Shown: positions 7,818-16,538 of the stretch, one piece after another
Layout: the number at the start of each line of letters is the position of its first letter
How positions within the stretch are numbered: the stretch's first letter is position 1
Source: Candidatus Scybalousia scybalohippi
GTDB lineage: Bacteria; Bacteroidota; Bacteroidia; Bacteroidales; P3
DNA: 47,996 nucleotides
NCBI GenBank assembly: GCA_018065645.1
Contig: JAGHSX010000044.1
Coordinates: forward strand, 1 to 47,996
Direction: 5' to 3'
Notes under the pieces: generated by a model
The model's input: only the letters and a program-made list of their open reading frames with translations
Database searches by the model: none
What the model was told of the DNA's origin: nothing
Position numbers and translations under genes: made by a program

Positions 7818-8336
7818 ATGCAGAATGCAAGAAAAGAAGAACTGAACAAGTTCAAACAGAGAGAGTTGGCCAAGATGGCAACCAAGTTAGGTATTAAAGG
7901 TGCACATGACATGAGAAAGGCAGAAATCGTGGATGCAATCTTAGGAGCAGAAGCAGTCGAGAAGACTACTGATGAAAACAACAAGAGTGCTAAAGACGAA
8001 GTAAAGACTGACAACCATGATGCTCCAATCAATGTAGAGTCTGAGGATAAAGTTGAGAAAGGTTCGGACAGCATTGATATGGAACAGAAGATGCCTTACA
8101 TCGAAAGTGCACAGGTCGGAACTATTATCGCATTCCGAATGGCAAATGGCAAAGTGAAGTCTGCAAAGATTGTTCGCAGAAGTACTAAGAACAGACAGTT
8201 CAAGGTTGAGACCGGTTATGGTGCTCAGTACATTGTTAAGTTTGATGATGTGGTTTGGGTACGTACTGGAAAACGTTGGCCAAAAGGAGTGTATGAGCTT
8301 TTCACGAAAGGGCAGGTAGTAGAGGATGGCAAGTAA
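7818..8336 (+). CDS. SAP/Rho_N-like domain protein
   Basis: 172 aa; FKQRELAKMATKLGIKGAHDMRKAEIVDAIL; AGGAGG upstream. Confidence 0.65.
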   Translation: MQNARKEELNKFKQRELAKMATKLGIKGAHDMRKAEIVDAILGAEAVEKTTDENNKSAKDEVKTDNHDAPINVESEDKVEKGSDSIDMEQKMPYIESAQVGTIIAFRMANGKVKSAKIVRRSTKNRQFKVETGYGAQYIVKFDDVVWVRTGKRWPKGVYELFTKGQVVEDGK

Positions 8337-8859
8337 TCGAGATGGGCTGGACGAAACCAGATACCAGCAGATTGCATGGAACTTCTACGAGAAGCAGGAA
8401 AAGTTCAAAGCTGTAAAGAAGAAGTTTGAACAGTTAAAGGAAGAGTTCGAACAAGAGATGGAAGGCTACCTCGGTAGTAAGAAGTCTGCAAAGTTCGATG
8501 GTCTTGTTGATGACGGCTCTGTACTTACAATCAAGAAGTCAGAGAAGACAAGTATTGAGTGGTTTCCGGATAAGTTAAAGAAACGAGTTACGAAACCAAT
8601 TGCACGTCAGGTTATCAAAAAGAGATACACAATTCGAGATATGAAAGGGCTGTCAAAGTATTTACAGTCTTGTGGTGTTGACCCAAACGAGTTTAGGAAG
8701 TATCTTGATGTAGAAGAGTCAGTTGACCAGGATGCAATAAACAGACTAAGCGAAGTTGGGAAAATAACTGTTCACAATATTGCTGGTTGTTACATGGTAA
8801 AGTGTTCGAAGCCTTATTTCACAGTAAAAGTGAAAAAGGACGACGGATATGGAGAATGA
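8326..8859 (+). CDS. Hypothetical replication-region protein, coiled-coil
   Basis: 177 aa, overlaps both neighbours as in an operon. Confidence 0.65.
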   Translation: MASNRDGLDETRYQQIAWNFYEKQEKFKAVKKKFEQLKEEFEQEMEGYLGSKKSAKFDGLVDDGSVLTIKKSEKTSIEWFPDKLKKRVTKPIARQVIKKRYTIRDMKGLSKYLQSCGVDPNEFRKYLDVEESVDQDAINRLSEVGKITVHNIAGCYMVKCSKPYFTVKVKKDDGYGE

Positions 8860-9883
8860 AAGAGCAACGCAGTTAGCCAAAGTATTATGGTATTACAACC
8901 TGATACCAAACACAACGACTCTTAGTCAGAAGATTGTTTGTCCGTTCCACAACGATGCAAACCCAAGTATGTTGGTAAACTTCGAAGATGGTAGTTGGTA
9001 TTGCTTCGGATGTAATGAAGCAGGAGATGCAAAGCGATTTGTTCAGAAGATGGAAAGCAAGTACAATGGTCTGAACGATTTGCAAGCATACAAAGAATAC
9101 TTGAAGATATTGAAGTCTGAGAAGTGTTCTGGTATCCACATCAATCCAGCAGAAGTTGCAAAAGGCCAAAAGCCACAGAAGCAATTATATGATGAAGCTT
9201 ATGACTACTATCACGGATTAAGGACAATCGATTGGAGCACAGACGAAGAGGACGAAGTGGTGTCAGCATTGGCATACATGGAGGCAAGAGGGTTTAGTTC
9301 TGAGACGCTGAACAAGTGCAGGGCTAAAATAACATACAACAAGATGTACGGGTTGATATTCCCGATGTTAGACAATGGCAAGTTCAGAGGTTGGGTTTGT
9401 CGTACAATGCGAAAGGATGTCGAGCAAAGGAGAAAGTACTTGTACAACGAAGGCTTCAGTAGAGCAACAACGTTGTGTGGCAATTACGGAACAGAGAAGT
9501 ATGTGTTCGTAGTTGAAGGATATATGGACAGATTGAAGTTCGTACACAACGGTGTTGATAATGTTGTAGCTGTATTAGGATGGAAGATGTCCAAACAACA
9601 GTTCGACAAATTGAAGGCTGCTGGAGTAACAAGAGTAATCAGTGCGCTGGACAACGACGAGTGTGGCAAGAAAGGAACGAGATATCTAAAACAGATATTT
9701 GGTGTTGACAATGTCGTCCGTTGGCAGTATATTAAAGGTATAAAGGACCCAGGCGATATGAGCCCAAGTAAGTTCAGTAAGATGTATGGACGTACGATGG
9801 AGTTGTATCAACAGAGGTTCGGCAAAATTAAAAGCAAAGGAGCAAAAGCAAATGGCAGGATTAGTAAACAGCATCAAGAATGA
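8849..9883 (+). CDS. DnaG-type primase (CHC2 zinc finger, Toprim)
   Basis: CPFHNDANPSMLVNFEDGSWYCFGC; VFVVEGYMDRLKF; ALDNDECGKKG. Confidence 0.9.
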   Translation: MENERATQLAKVLWYYNLIPNTTTLSQKIVCPFHNDANPSMLVNFEDGSWYCFGCNEAGDAKRFVQKMESKYNGLNDLQAYKEYLKILKSEKCSGIHINPAEVAKGQKPQKQLYDEAYDYYHGLRTIDWSTDEEDEVVSALAYMEARGFSSETLNKCRAKITYNKMYGLIFPMLDNGKFRGWVCRTMRKDVEQRRKYLYNEGFSRATTLCGNYGTEKYVFVVEGYMDRLKFVHNGVDNVVAVLGWKMSKQQFDKLKAAGVTRVISALDNDECGKKGTRYLKQIFGVDNVVRWQYIKGIKDPGDMSPSKFSKMYGRTMELYQQRFGKIKSKGAKANGRISKQHQE

Positions 9884-10703
9884 TGTTAAGAAAGCCGGTA
9901 CTAACAAAGGCAAGTTCATCTACTTCAGAGAGGGACAGAAACAGAGAGTTCGTTTCCTTGTCGATATGGATGATGGTATGGAAGTCAAGTTCCACGATAG
10001 TTTTGAGAAAGGTGTAAACGTTCCTTGTCAGGAAATCTTTGACAGAGAGTGTCCTTATTGTGAGGATGACGAACTTCGTACTCGTAGCCAGTATGTATGG
10101 TCTGTATACAATTACGAGACAAAAGAAGTTCAGCTTTTCATGTTCCCAGTAAACAACTGCAGTCCTATTCCTGCACTTATGGCAATGTATGAGAATTACG
10201 GAACTATTACAGACCGCGATTATGTCATTAGTGTATCTGGAAAGCAGCAGAACAAGACATACAGTGTTGTTCCTATGGACAAGGTTCGTTTTAGAAATGA
10301 GAAGGCAAAACCTTTCAGCGATAAGGCAATCTTAAAGATGCTCGACAAAGCATATCCTTCAGATGTGTCTGATGATGAAGATGACGACGAGGACGATTTT
10401 CCTATGAACAAGCCTGCAAAGGGCAAGAAGTCAAACAGCAAGCCTAAGAAGCAGCCTGAACCTGAAGAGGATGATGATTATGATGATGACCAGGATTGGG
10501 GCGACGATGGTGATGATGAAGTAGTAGATTACGAAGAGATGTCACCTCAGGAGCTTTATAAGCTTTGTAAAGAAAGAGATATCAAGGTTGCACCCAAGAA
10601 GCCTGCTAAGTATTACATCAAGCAGCTTGAGGAGTACGACAAGGCTCAGGACGATTGGGGCGACGATGACGAGGACGACGAGGACTGGGAAGACGAAGAG
10701 TAA
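9852..10703 (+). CDS. SSB-like protein with acidic tail and SAP-like module
   Basis: ATG 9852; CPYCEDDELRTRSQYVWSVYNYE; D/E-rich C-terminus; lies between primase and polymerase. Confidence 0.65.
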   Translation: MAGLVNSIKNDVKKAGTNKGKFIYFREGQKQRVRFLVDMDDGMEVKFHDSFEKGVNVPCQEIFDRECPYCEDDELRTRSQYVWSVYNYETKEVQLFMFPVNNCSPIPALMAMYENYGTITDRDYVISVSGKQQNKTYSVVPMDKVRFRNEKAKPFSDKAILKMLDKAYPSDVSDDEDDDEDDFPMNKPAKGKKSNSKPKKQPEPEEDDDYDDDQDWGDDGDDEVVDYEEMSPQELYKLCKERDIKVAPKKPAKYYIKQLEEYDKAQDDWGDDDEDDEDWEDEE

Positions 10704-10726
10704 ATAGCAAGTGGAGGTGAACGGCA

Positions 10727-13486
10727 ATGGTAGATTTGCACCGCCACGATATGTTCAGCAGGTTTGATGGTTTTGGCAAGCCTGCTGAGCTTGCTAAGTT
10801 GGCAAAGGAATTAGGGCACACAGCTCTAGCAACTTCAAATCACGGAAATACAAATGGACTGGTACAGACGTACGATGCTTGCAAGAGAGAGGGCATCAAG
10901 CCTATACTTGGTGTTGAAGGATATTTCTTGCCGGTATACAAACCTCAGGACAGAGGTTACCATTTGTGTATCTTTGCAAAGGATTTGGTTGGTTATAAGA
11001 ATCTGAATGCATTGATGTACGATGGAGAAAAACAGAAGTATTACAATCCTATATGGACATTTGAATTGCTTGAGAAGTACCACGAAGGTCTTATCTGTAC
11101 AACAGCTTGTATTGCAAGTTATTCGTCACAGTGTATCCTCAAAGGTAAAGAAGAACAAGCAAAGAAGTATCTGGAGAAGTTGCAGAAGATGTTTGGTGAT
11201 GACTTGTATGTTGAGGTTCAGCCTTATGTAGTATCAGATGCAGGTGCTCAAGAGAAGATAAACGTAGGCATGATAGAGTTGGCTGATGAGTTAGGTATCA
11301 AGTGTGTACTTACATCAGATAGTCACAGAGGACGCAAAGAGGATTTTGACACATATCTGAAGATGCACATGATGGATGGTCACGACAGAGAATGGGTTGA
11401 AGGAACTTATGCAGAACGCTACATGCCGGCTCTTATGGAGATGGAGAAGAGATTCGTGAAGATGCACAAAGGTGACTTTGGTGTTGCAACTGCGAAACAG
11501 ATGGCAATGGAAATGCAATCCAATCTCGAAGAGTTAGAGGCAAAGGTTGAGCCAGACATCTTAGGGCAGCTTGAGTTACAGTTGCCTAAGTTGGCTGGTG
11601 AAAGTGCTGAAGCAAGTTGGAAAGAGATTGTTCGTCAAGTAAAGGACGGATTGAAGAAGAGAGGACAGTACAATAAAGAGTACATCGAGAGATGTAAGTC
11701 CGAGTTGGATGTCATAAGGACAAATGGATTTGTAGATTACTTCTTGATTGTGGCCGATTACGTAAACTGGGCAAAGGATAGAGGTATCTGTGTAGGTCCT
11801 GGTCGAGGTAGTGTGTGCAACTGTTTGGTTGCTTATGCAATGCATATCACTGAAGTAGATAGTATTCGATTCAATCTTGACTTCAGACGATTTATGAGGT
11901 ATGATAAAAAGGCATACCCAGATATTGATATAGACTTCGAGATGGATAGACGAGGCGAAGTTATTGAGTACTTGATTAACAAGTATCCGGGACAGAGTGC
12001 TAGAGTATCGTCTTATGGTTTGTATCAGGTAGATAATACAGTAAATGAGTTGGCAAAGGTTTGTGGTCTTGAGACTGACAAGACAGTTGATGACCAAGAG
12101 GCAAAAGAGCACAAAGAGGTTATCCGAAGCATCAAGAATATGATTTCAAACTACAAGTTGGAAGATGGTTCGATAGACGAAGAGATGTTGTTCAACGGAG
12201 CCAATGCTGACGATGTAAGAAGATATAACAAGAAGTACGACAATATTATTACACACTTCTGTAGGTTGTTTGGCAAGGTACGTTTTATTGGTACTCATGC
12301 TGCTGGTGTAGTTCTTACTTCAGGAGACATATTGCAGTACACATCAATAAGAATGGACAAAGCCGGCAACTTGTATTCAACATTCAACCTTGAGGACTTG
12401 AACAGTATCAACATTATCAAGTTCGACTTACTTGGATTGAAGACGATGCAGAGTATTGGCGAATGTAGAAGGCTTGCAGGCAACAAAGAGTTTGATATTG
12501 AGTATACTGAAGACCCTAAGTTGCTAGAAGCATTCAGGCAAGGAAACACTTGTGGTATATTCCAGTTTGAAAAAGGAACTGCAAAACGTATCCTAGACGA
12601 AATCAATTGCGATTGCTTTGACGACGTAGTTGCTACTTGTGCAATGAATCGTCCTGGTCCGTTAGGTCAGGGAATGCCAGAGCAATATGCAGACCACAAA
12701 ATCAGTGGTGATATTGACAAGAAAAGTCTTACGTATCAGTACACAAAAGAGAGTTACGGCACAGTCGTGTATCAGGAACAGTTATTGCTTATTTGTGTAT
12801 TCATTGGTGGTCTTGAGTGGGGCGAAGCTGATAAAGTGTTGAAAGCAAACAAGCACGGTTTCAAAGAGAGAGCTGTTGCAATCTTGAATAAGCATGCTGA
12901 AGACACTGGAGTGGATTTGCACAAGAAGTTTGTCAAGAATGCAGTCAAGAACGGAATGAGTAGGGAGCAGGCTGAGAACACTTGGGATAGCTTATTGGTG
13001 TACTCATTCAACAAAGGACATGCAGCCGGATATTGCATCATCAGTATGGAAGAGATGTTCTATAAGATTTATCATCCGACATACTTCTGGTATGCAAAAA
13101 TCAAATATGCAAGGTCGGATAAGGAGCGAGACGAGTTCTGTAACGAAACTGCTGGTGATGGTATTGTATTGTTCTTGCCACACGTTAACTATAGTCAGCC
13201 GTCGACAAGTATCAGAAAGATTGAAGGCGAGCCAATTATTCAGCAAGGCTTGTCTGAGTTGAAGGGTATTGGTGACAAGGCTGCACAGTTCATTTACGAA
13301 GAGAGAAAGAAGAATGGTATCTTCACTTCGTATGATGACTTCTATGACAGATGTGTTGGCAGGGTAGTAAACAAAAAGGTGTTGAAGATATTAGAGGAGC
13401 AAGGAGCTTTGGAGTTCAAGAAGAAGGTGTATATTAAGAGAACGACGGCTTATAACACCGCACTGTATTCAAGAGCCCACAGATAA
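10727..13486 (+). CDS. DNA polymerase III alpha subunit (C family, N-terminal PHP)
   Basis: 919 aa; VDLHRHDMFSRFDG PHP start; CVGPGRGSVCNCLVAYAMHIT; YPDIDIDFEMDRR. Confidence 0.95.
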   Translation: MVDLHRHDMFSRFDGFGKPAELAKLAKELGHTALATSNHGNTNGLVQTYDACKREGIKPILGVEGYFLPVYKPQDRGYHLCIFAKDLVGYKNLNALMYDGEKQKYYNPIWTFELLEKYHEGLICTTACIASYSSQCILKGKEEQAKKYLEKLQKMFGDDLYVEVQPYVVSDAGAQEKINVGMIELADELGIKCVLTSDSHRGRKEDFDTYLKMHMMDGHDREWVEGTYAERYMPALMEMEKRFVKMHKGDFGVATAKQMAMEMQSNLEELEAKVEPDILGQLELQLPKLAGESAEASWKEIVRQVKDGLKKRGQYNKEYIERCKSELDVIRTNGFVDYFLIVADYVNWAKDRGICVGPGRGSVCNCLVAYAMHITEVDSIRFNLDFRRFMRYDKKAYPDIDIDFEMDRRGEVIEYLINKYPGQSARVSSYGLYQVDNTVNELAKVCGLETDKTVDDQEAKEHKEVIRSIKNMISNYKLEDGSIDEEMLFNGANADDVRRYNKKYDNIITHFCRLFGKVRFIGTHAAGVVLTSGDILQYTSIRMDKAGNLYSTFNLEDLNSINIIKFDLLGLKTMQSIGECRRLAGNKEFDIEYTEDPKLLEAFRQGNTCGIFQFEKGTAKRILDEINCDCFDDVVATCAMNRPGPLGQGMPEQYADHKISGDIDKKSLTYQYTKESYGTVVYQEQLLLICVFIGGLEWGEADKVLKANKHGFKERAVAILNKHAEDTGVDLHKKFVKNAVKNGMSREQAENTWDSLLVYSFNKGHAAGYCIISMEEMFYKIYHPTYFWYAKIKYARSDKERDEFCNETAGDGIVLFLPHVNYSQPSTSIRKIEGEPIIQQGLSELKGIGDKAAQFIYEERKKNGIFTSYDDFYDRCVGRVVNKKVLKILEEQGALEFKKKVYIKRTTAYNTALYSRAHR

Positions 13487-13493
13487 TTGCTTG

Positions 13494-13522
13494 TTGACTT
13501 GAAATCAGAAACGATGTATAAT
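13494..13522 (+). promoter_or_regulatory. sigma70-like promoter
   Basis: TTGACT-17-TATAAT. Confidence 0.8.
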
Positions 13523-13582
13523 AAAGGTAAGTTGAAGACGTAGACCTCAGTTGAGGCGTCTCACTTCCAGTTAGGAGAAAAG

Positions 13583-14479
13583 ATGAAGAAAACAGTTACA
13601 GCATGTACGAAGTTCGAAGGCATACATTGTTGGCCTGAGGCTCCGGACGAAGTAAAGTTCTTGAGAGTGCCACACAGACACATGTTTGGTATTCGTGTTG
13701 AAATTGAAGTAAACACAAATGATAGAGATATCGAGTTCATAATGGTGAAACACGTTATTGACCGTTGGCTTGGTTTGCAGTACGATGATACAAGTAACGT
13801 ATGGCAGATGGGAAGACTTAGTTGTGAGCAGGTAGCTGAAATGGTTATCGATTTGGTACAACAGAAGTTCGACAAAGGTAAGAAGCGCACCATTAGTTGT
13901 ACAGTAGATGAAGATGGAGAGAATGGAGCAACCGTTACATTCGAAGCTAAGCGTACTTGCAATTGCAGCAAGGAGCCAGTTAAGATGCGAGATATTGGAG
14001 AGATTGATGACGAAGCTTTCAAGAAGATGATTCGTAATTGTAAAGGTGTTCACGTTGTACACGTAGAGCCTAGACACGAAAGACTTTCTCTTCAGGACTA
14101 TCAGGAACTTGCATACACAGCAATCCAGAAACATCAGAACAGTAAAGAAGAAGTTATGCATTGGGCAATCGGTCTTGGAGAAGAAGCAGGCGAAACACTT
14201 TCCGTTATCAAACATAAGTATTATGGTGGCAAGTATAACGTAGAAGAGCTTGTTGGAGAACTTGGTGATACACTTTGGCATATCGGTGCTATTTGTTCAG
14301 CTCTTGGTGTTGACTTAGAAGATGTAGCGGTGTACAATCTTATGAAGTTGAGACATCGTTATCCGGAAGCACAGTTCGATAACGAACGTTCAATCCACAG
14401 ACACGATTTGAAGTTTTCAGAAACAGATGAAGCAAAGGCTCTAATGGAGCACATTTGCAGACATCAGAAGAATTGTTAA
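13583..14479 (+). CDS. Fusion: QueD/PTPS-like T-fold domain + MazG-like NTP pyrophosphohydrolase
   Basis: N-terminus FEGIHCWPEAPDEVKFLRVPHRHMFGIRVEIEV...SCEQVAEMVIDLV; C-terminus WAIGLGEEAGETLSVIKHKYYGG...VEELVGELGDTLWHIGAICSALG. Confidence 0.75.
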   Translation: MKKTVTACTKFEGIHCWPEAPDEVKFLRVPHRHMFGIRVEIEVNTNDRDIEFIMVKHVIDRWLGLQYDDTSNVWQMGRLSCEQVAEMVIDLVQQKFDKGKKRTISCTVDEDGENGATVTFEAKRTCNCSKEPVKMRDIGEIDDEAFKKMIRNCKGVHVVHVEPRHERLSLQDYQELAYTAIQKHQNSKEEVMHWAIGLGEEAGETLSVIKHKYYGGKYNVEELVGELGDTLWHIGAICSALGVDLEDVAVYNLMKLRHRYPEAQFDNERSIHRHDLKFSETDEAKALMEHICRHQKNC

Positions 14480-14537
14480 GACTCACTCATTACTGGGAAC
14501 AGTAGTGTTGAGAATATATTAAAAGGAGGAACGCACG

Positions 14538-15335
14538 ATGAAGGAATTCAGAGTTGCACACATTGTTCCGGTATCACATTTGTCAGATACTGTGGACAAT
14601 CAGTATCACATGTGTTTGGCACATCTGGTAAGTTGTACAGAGTACAAGGAACATTTTGCTGAAATGGCAAGAAGAGGCAAGTTTGTCTTGATGGACAACG
14701 GAGCCGCAGAAGGAAGTCAGTTAGACTTTGACAAGCTATTTGAGATGTATGAAGAAATCAATCCAACAGAGATTGTTCTTCCGGATACACTCTACGAATC
14801 TGGTAGCACTATTCAGAAGGCCAGAGAGTTCTTGGTTGAGATGGAACGTAGAGGTGTACAGTACAGAACAATGGCAGTACCTCAGGGAAGGAGTTTTGAG
14901 GAATGGAAGGCTTGTGCTAGAATTCTCATCAAAGACACTCGCATCAATTCGATTGGTGTTTCCAAATTCTTAAACATCGCAACCAAGGACAGATATATTC
15001 GATTCAAGGCTTGCGAAGTTATTGGTGCTCTTATTCAGGAGTATGACAGATACGATTTGGAAGTCCACTTGCTTGGATGTGACGAAGGTCCACTAGTAGT
15101 TAAGATGTGTCAGGAAGCACATCCGTTTGTAAGAGGTTGCGATAGCGCATTCAGTTATCTTCAGGCTCAGGCAAACAAGATGATGACGTTAAAAGACGAC
15201 TACAGACCTTCAGGCACAATTGATTTCATTGATGGTCCTAGATTTCTTGGTTTGAACAAGTATATGGACAACTTCAATATGTATGCTGGTGTTAAGAAAG
15301 ACAATGGCGATGATGAGAGTTGGAGGGACGAGTAA
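14538..15335 (+). CDS. DpdA/TGT-like TIM-barrel transglycosylase
   Basis: FVLMDNGAAEG, EIVLPDTLYES, MAVPQGRSFEEW, INSIGVSKFLN resemble the order of TGT/DpdA motifs (DSGAF, D, QG, IGG). Confidence 0.7.
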   Translation: MKEFRVAHIVPVSHLSDTVDNQYHMCLAHLVSCTEYKEHFAEMARRGKFVLMDNGAAEGSQLDFDKLFEMYEEINPTEIVLPDTLYESGSTIQKAREFLVEMERRGVQYRTMAVPQGRSFEEWKACARILIKDTRINSIGVSKFLNIATKDRYIRFKACEVIGALIQEYDRYDLEVHLLGCDEGPLVVKMCQEAHPFVRGCDSAFSYLQAQANKMMTLKDDYRPSGTIDFIDGPRFLGLNKYMDNFNMYAGVKKDNGDDESWRDE

Positions 15336-15667
15336 TGGCAAGATTTGAAAACAATATGGGTATCAGTTCAATTGAGATACCAAACAAGAAATGCCATTGC
15401 TTTTGTACCATCGGCAAGAAGTGGTGTACATACCAGTTTGCCATAGCAATGGAGCCGGACGAAGTTATTCCGGACTACTTAGAAGTTGAGCAGTATATGG
15501 AAGACAACATCGAAGGTCAGCAGATGACTATTGAAGTAGCAGTTGCTAATGTTGCCGATTATATTGCAAACGAGTACAAACCAAAGTATTTGCAGGTCAG
15601 TGTATATTGCGACGATGCAAAACATTTTCCAGTCAATGTGACTGTTATTAAGGAGGGTCAGGAATAA
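15335..15667 (+). CDS. Small possible T-fold (QueF-like) protein
   Basis: 110 aa; starts at TAATG overlap; ...YMEDNIEGQQMTIEVAVANVADYIANEYKPKYLQVSVYCDDAKHFPVNVTV fits a T-fold helix-strand pattern; remote. Confidence 0.5.
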   Translation: MARFENNMGISSIEIPNKKCHCFCTIGKKWCTYQFAIAMEPDEVIPDYLEVEQYMEDNIEGQQMTIEVAVANVADYIANEYKPKYLQVSVYCDDAKHFPVNVTVIKEGQE

Positions 15668-16338
15668 TGAAGAAGACAGATAGAAACTTATACATCTTGT
15701 ATATGATTTTTGGAACTATGCTTATCACAGCAAACTGTGTAGCAAGTAAGATTTTTACAACCGGTATCAATTTGTTTGGTGCACCAATCACTCTTACGTC
15801 AGGAGCACTTGCGTATCCGTTCACATTTCTGATGACAGATATCATTGGAGAGATTTGGGGTAAAGAAAAAGCAAACATTGCTGTTAAGGGTGGATTTATT
15901 TGTCAGTTGCTTTCCACAGCACTTATTATCATTTGCAGATACTTCCCTGCTACAGATGCAGCAATGCAGGAGTCTTATGTAACACTGCTTGGTCAGAACT
16001 GGGTGTTCGTTATTGCAAGCCTTGTAGCATACGTAGTAAGCCAGAGCATTGATGTTAAGGTATTCCATACTATTAGAGAAGCATACATCAAGAAGCACGG
16101 AAGTACAAAGGGCGGCAAGTGGATTTGGAATAATGGAAGTACAATGACAAGCCAGTTAGTAGACAGTATCATTTATGCAACAATTGCTTTCGGTCTTGGT
16201 TTCGGTTGGTTGTTCCAGCCTGGTATGAGAATTGTACTATTCAACATGATTCTTGGTCAGTGGCTGTTCAAGATTGTTATTGCAGCATTCGATACACCAC
16301 TGTTCTATTTCTTTACAAGACACAACGAGTCGAAATAA
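15667..16338 (+). CDS. yhhQ: Queuosine precursor transporter (YhhQ/QPTR, VUT family)
   Basis: 223 aa multi-TM; NCVASKIFTTGINLFGAPITLTSGALAYPFTFLMTDIIGEIWGKEKA; QLVDSIIYATIAFG. Confidence 0.88.
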   Translation: MKKTDRNLYILYMIFGTMLITANCVASKIFTTGINLFGAPITLTSGALAYPFTFLMTDIIGEIWGKEKANIAVKGGFICQLLSTALIIICRYFPATDAAMQESYVTLLGQNWVFVIASLVAYVVSQSIDVKVFHTIREAYIKKHGSTKGGKWIWNNGSTMTSQLVDSIIYATIAFGLGFGWLFQPGMRIVLFNMILGQWLFKIVIAAFDTPLFYFFTRHNESK

Positions 16339-16356
16339 GGGTTGAGTATTTAAGAT

Positions 16357-16390
16357 AAAAAGGCGACAGAGGTCAACAGCATGGATAAAA
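16357..16390 (+). terminator. Hairpin/terminator-like element overlapping a promoter (stem 16373-16406)
   Basis: GGTCAACA ... TGTTGACC inverted repeat then TTTTG; the 3' arm contains the TTGACC -35. Confidence 0.6.
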
Positions 16391-16397
16391 CCGGTTG

Positions 16398-16426
16398 TTG
16401 ACCTTTTGTTCGTTATATAGTATAAT
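16398..16426 (+). promoter_or_regulatory. sigma70-like promoter
   Basis: TTGACC-17-TATAAT. Confidence 0.75.
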
Positions 16427-16538
16427 AGACAGTGTAGAGCATAGCTCTCACATCGAGTGGTCAGTTGACAAATTAGTTGAAGAGGCAAGCTGGTGCAGGT
16501 TACCAGTAGATGCAAAGTAAACAGTTTGGAGGATAACG

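Noticed and set aside
11270-11330. Other CUGAUGA strings as extra hammerhead ribozymes (for example 11283, 21648)
   Set aside because: Coding sequence without stem II, GAAA or stem III.
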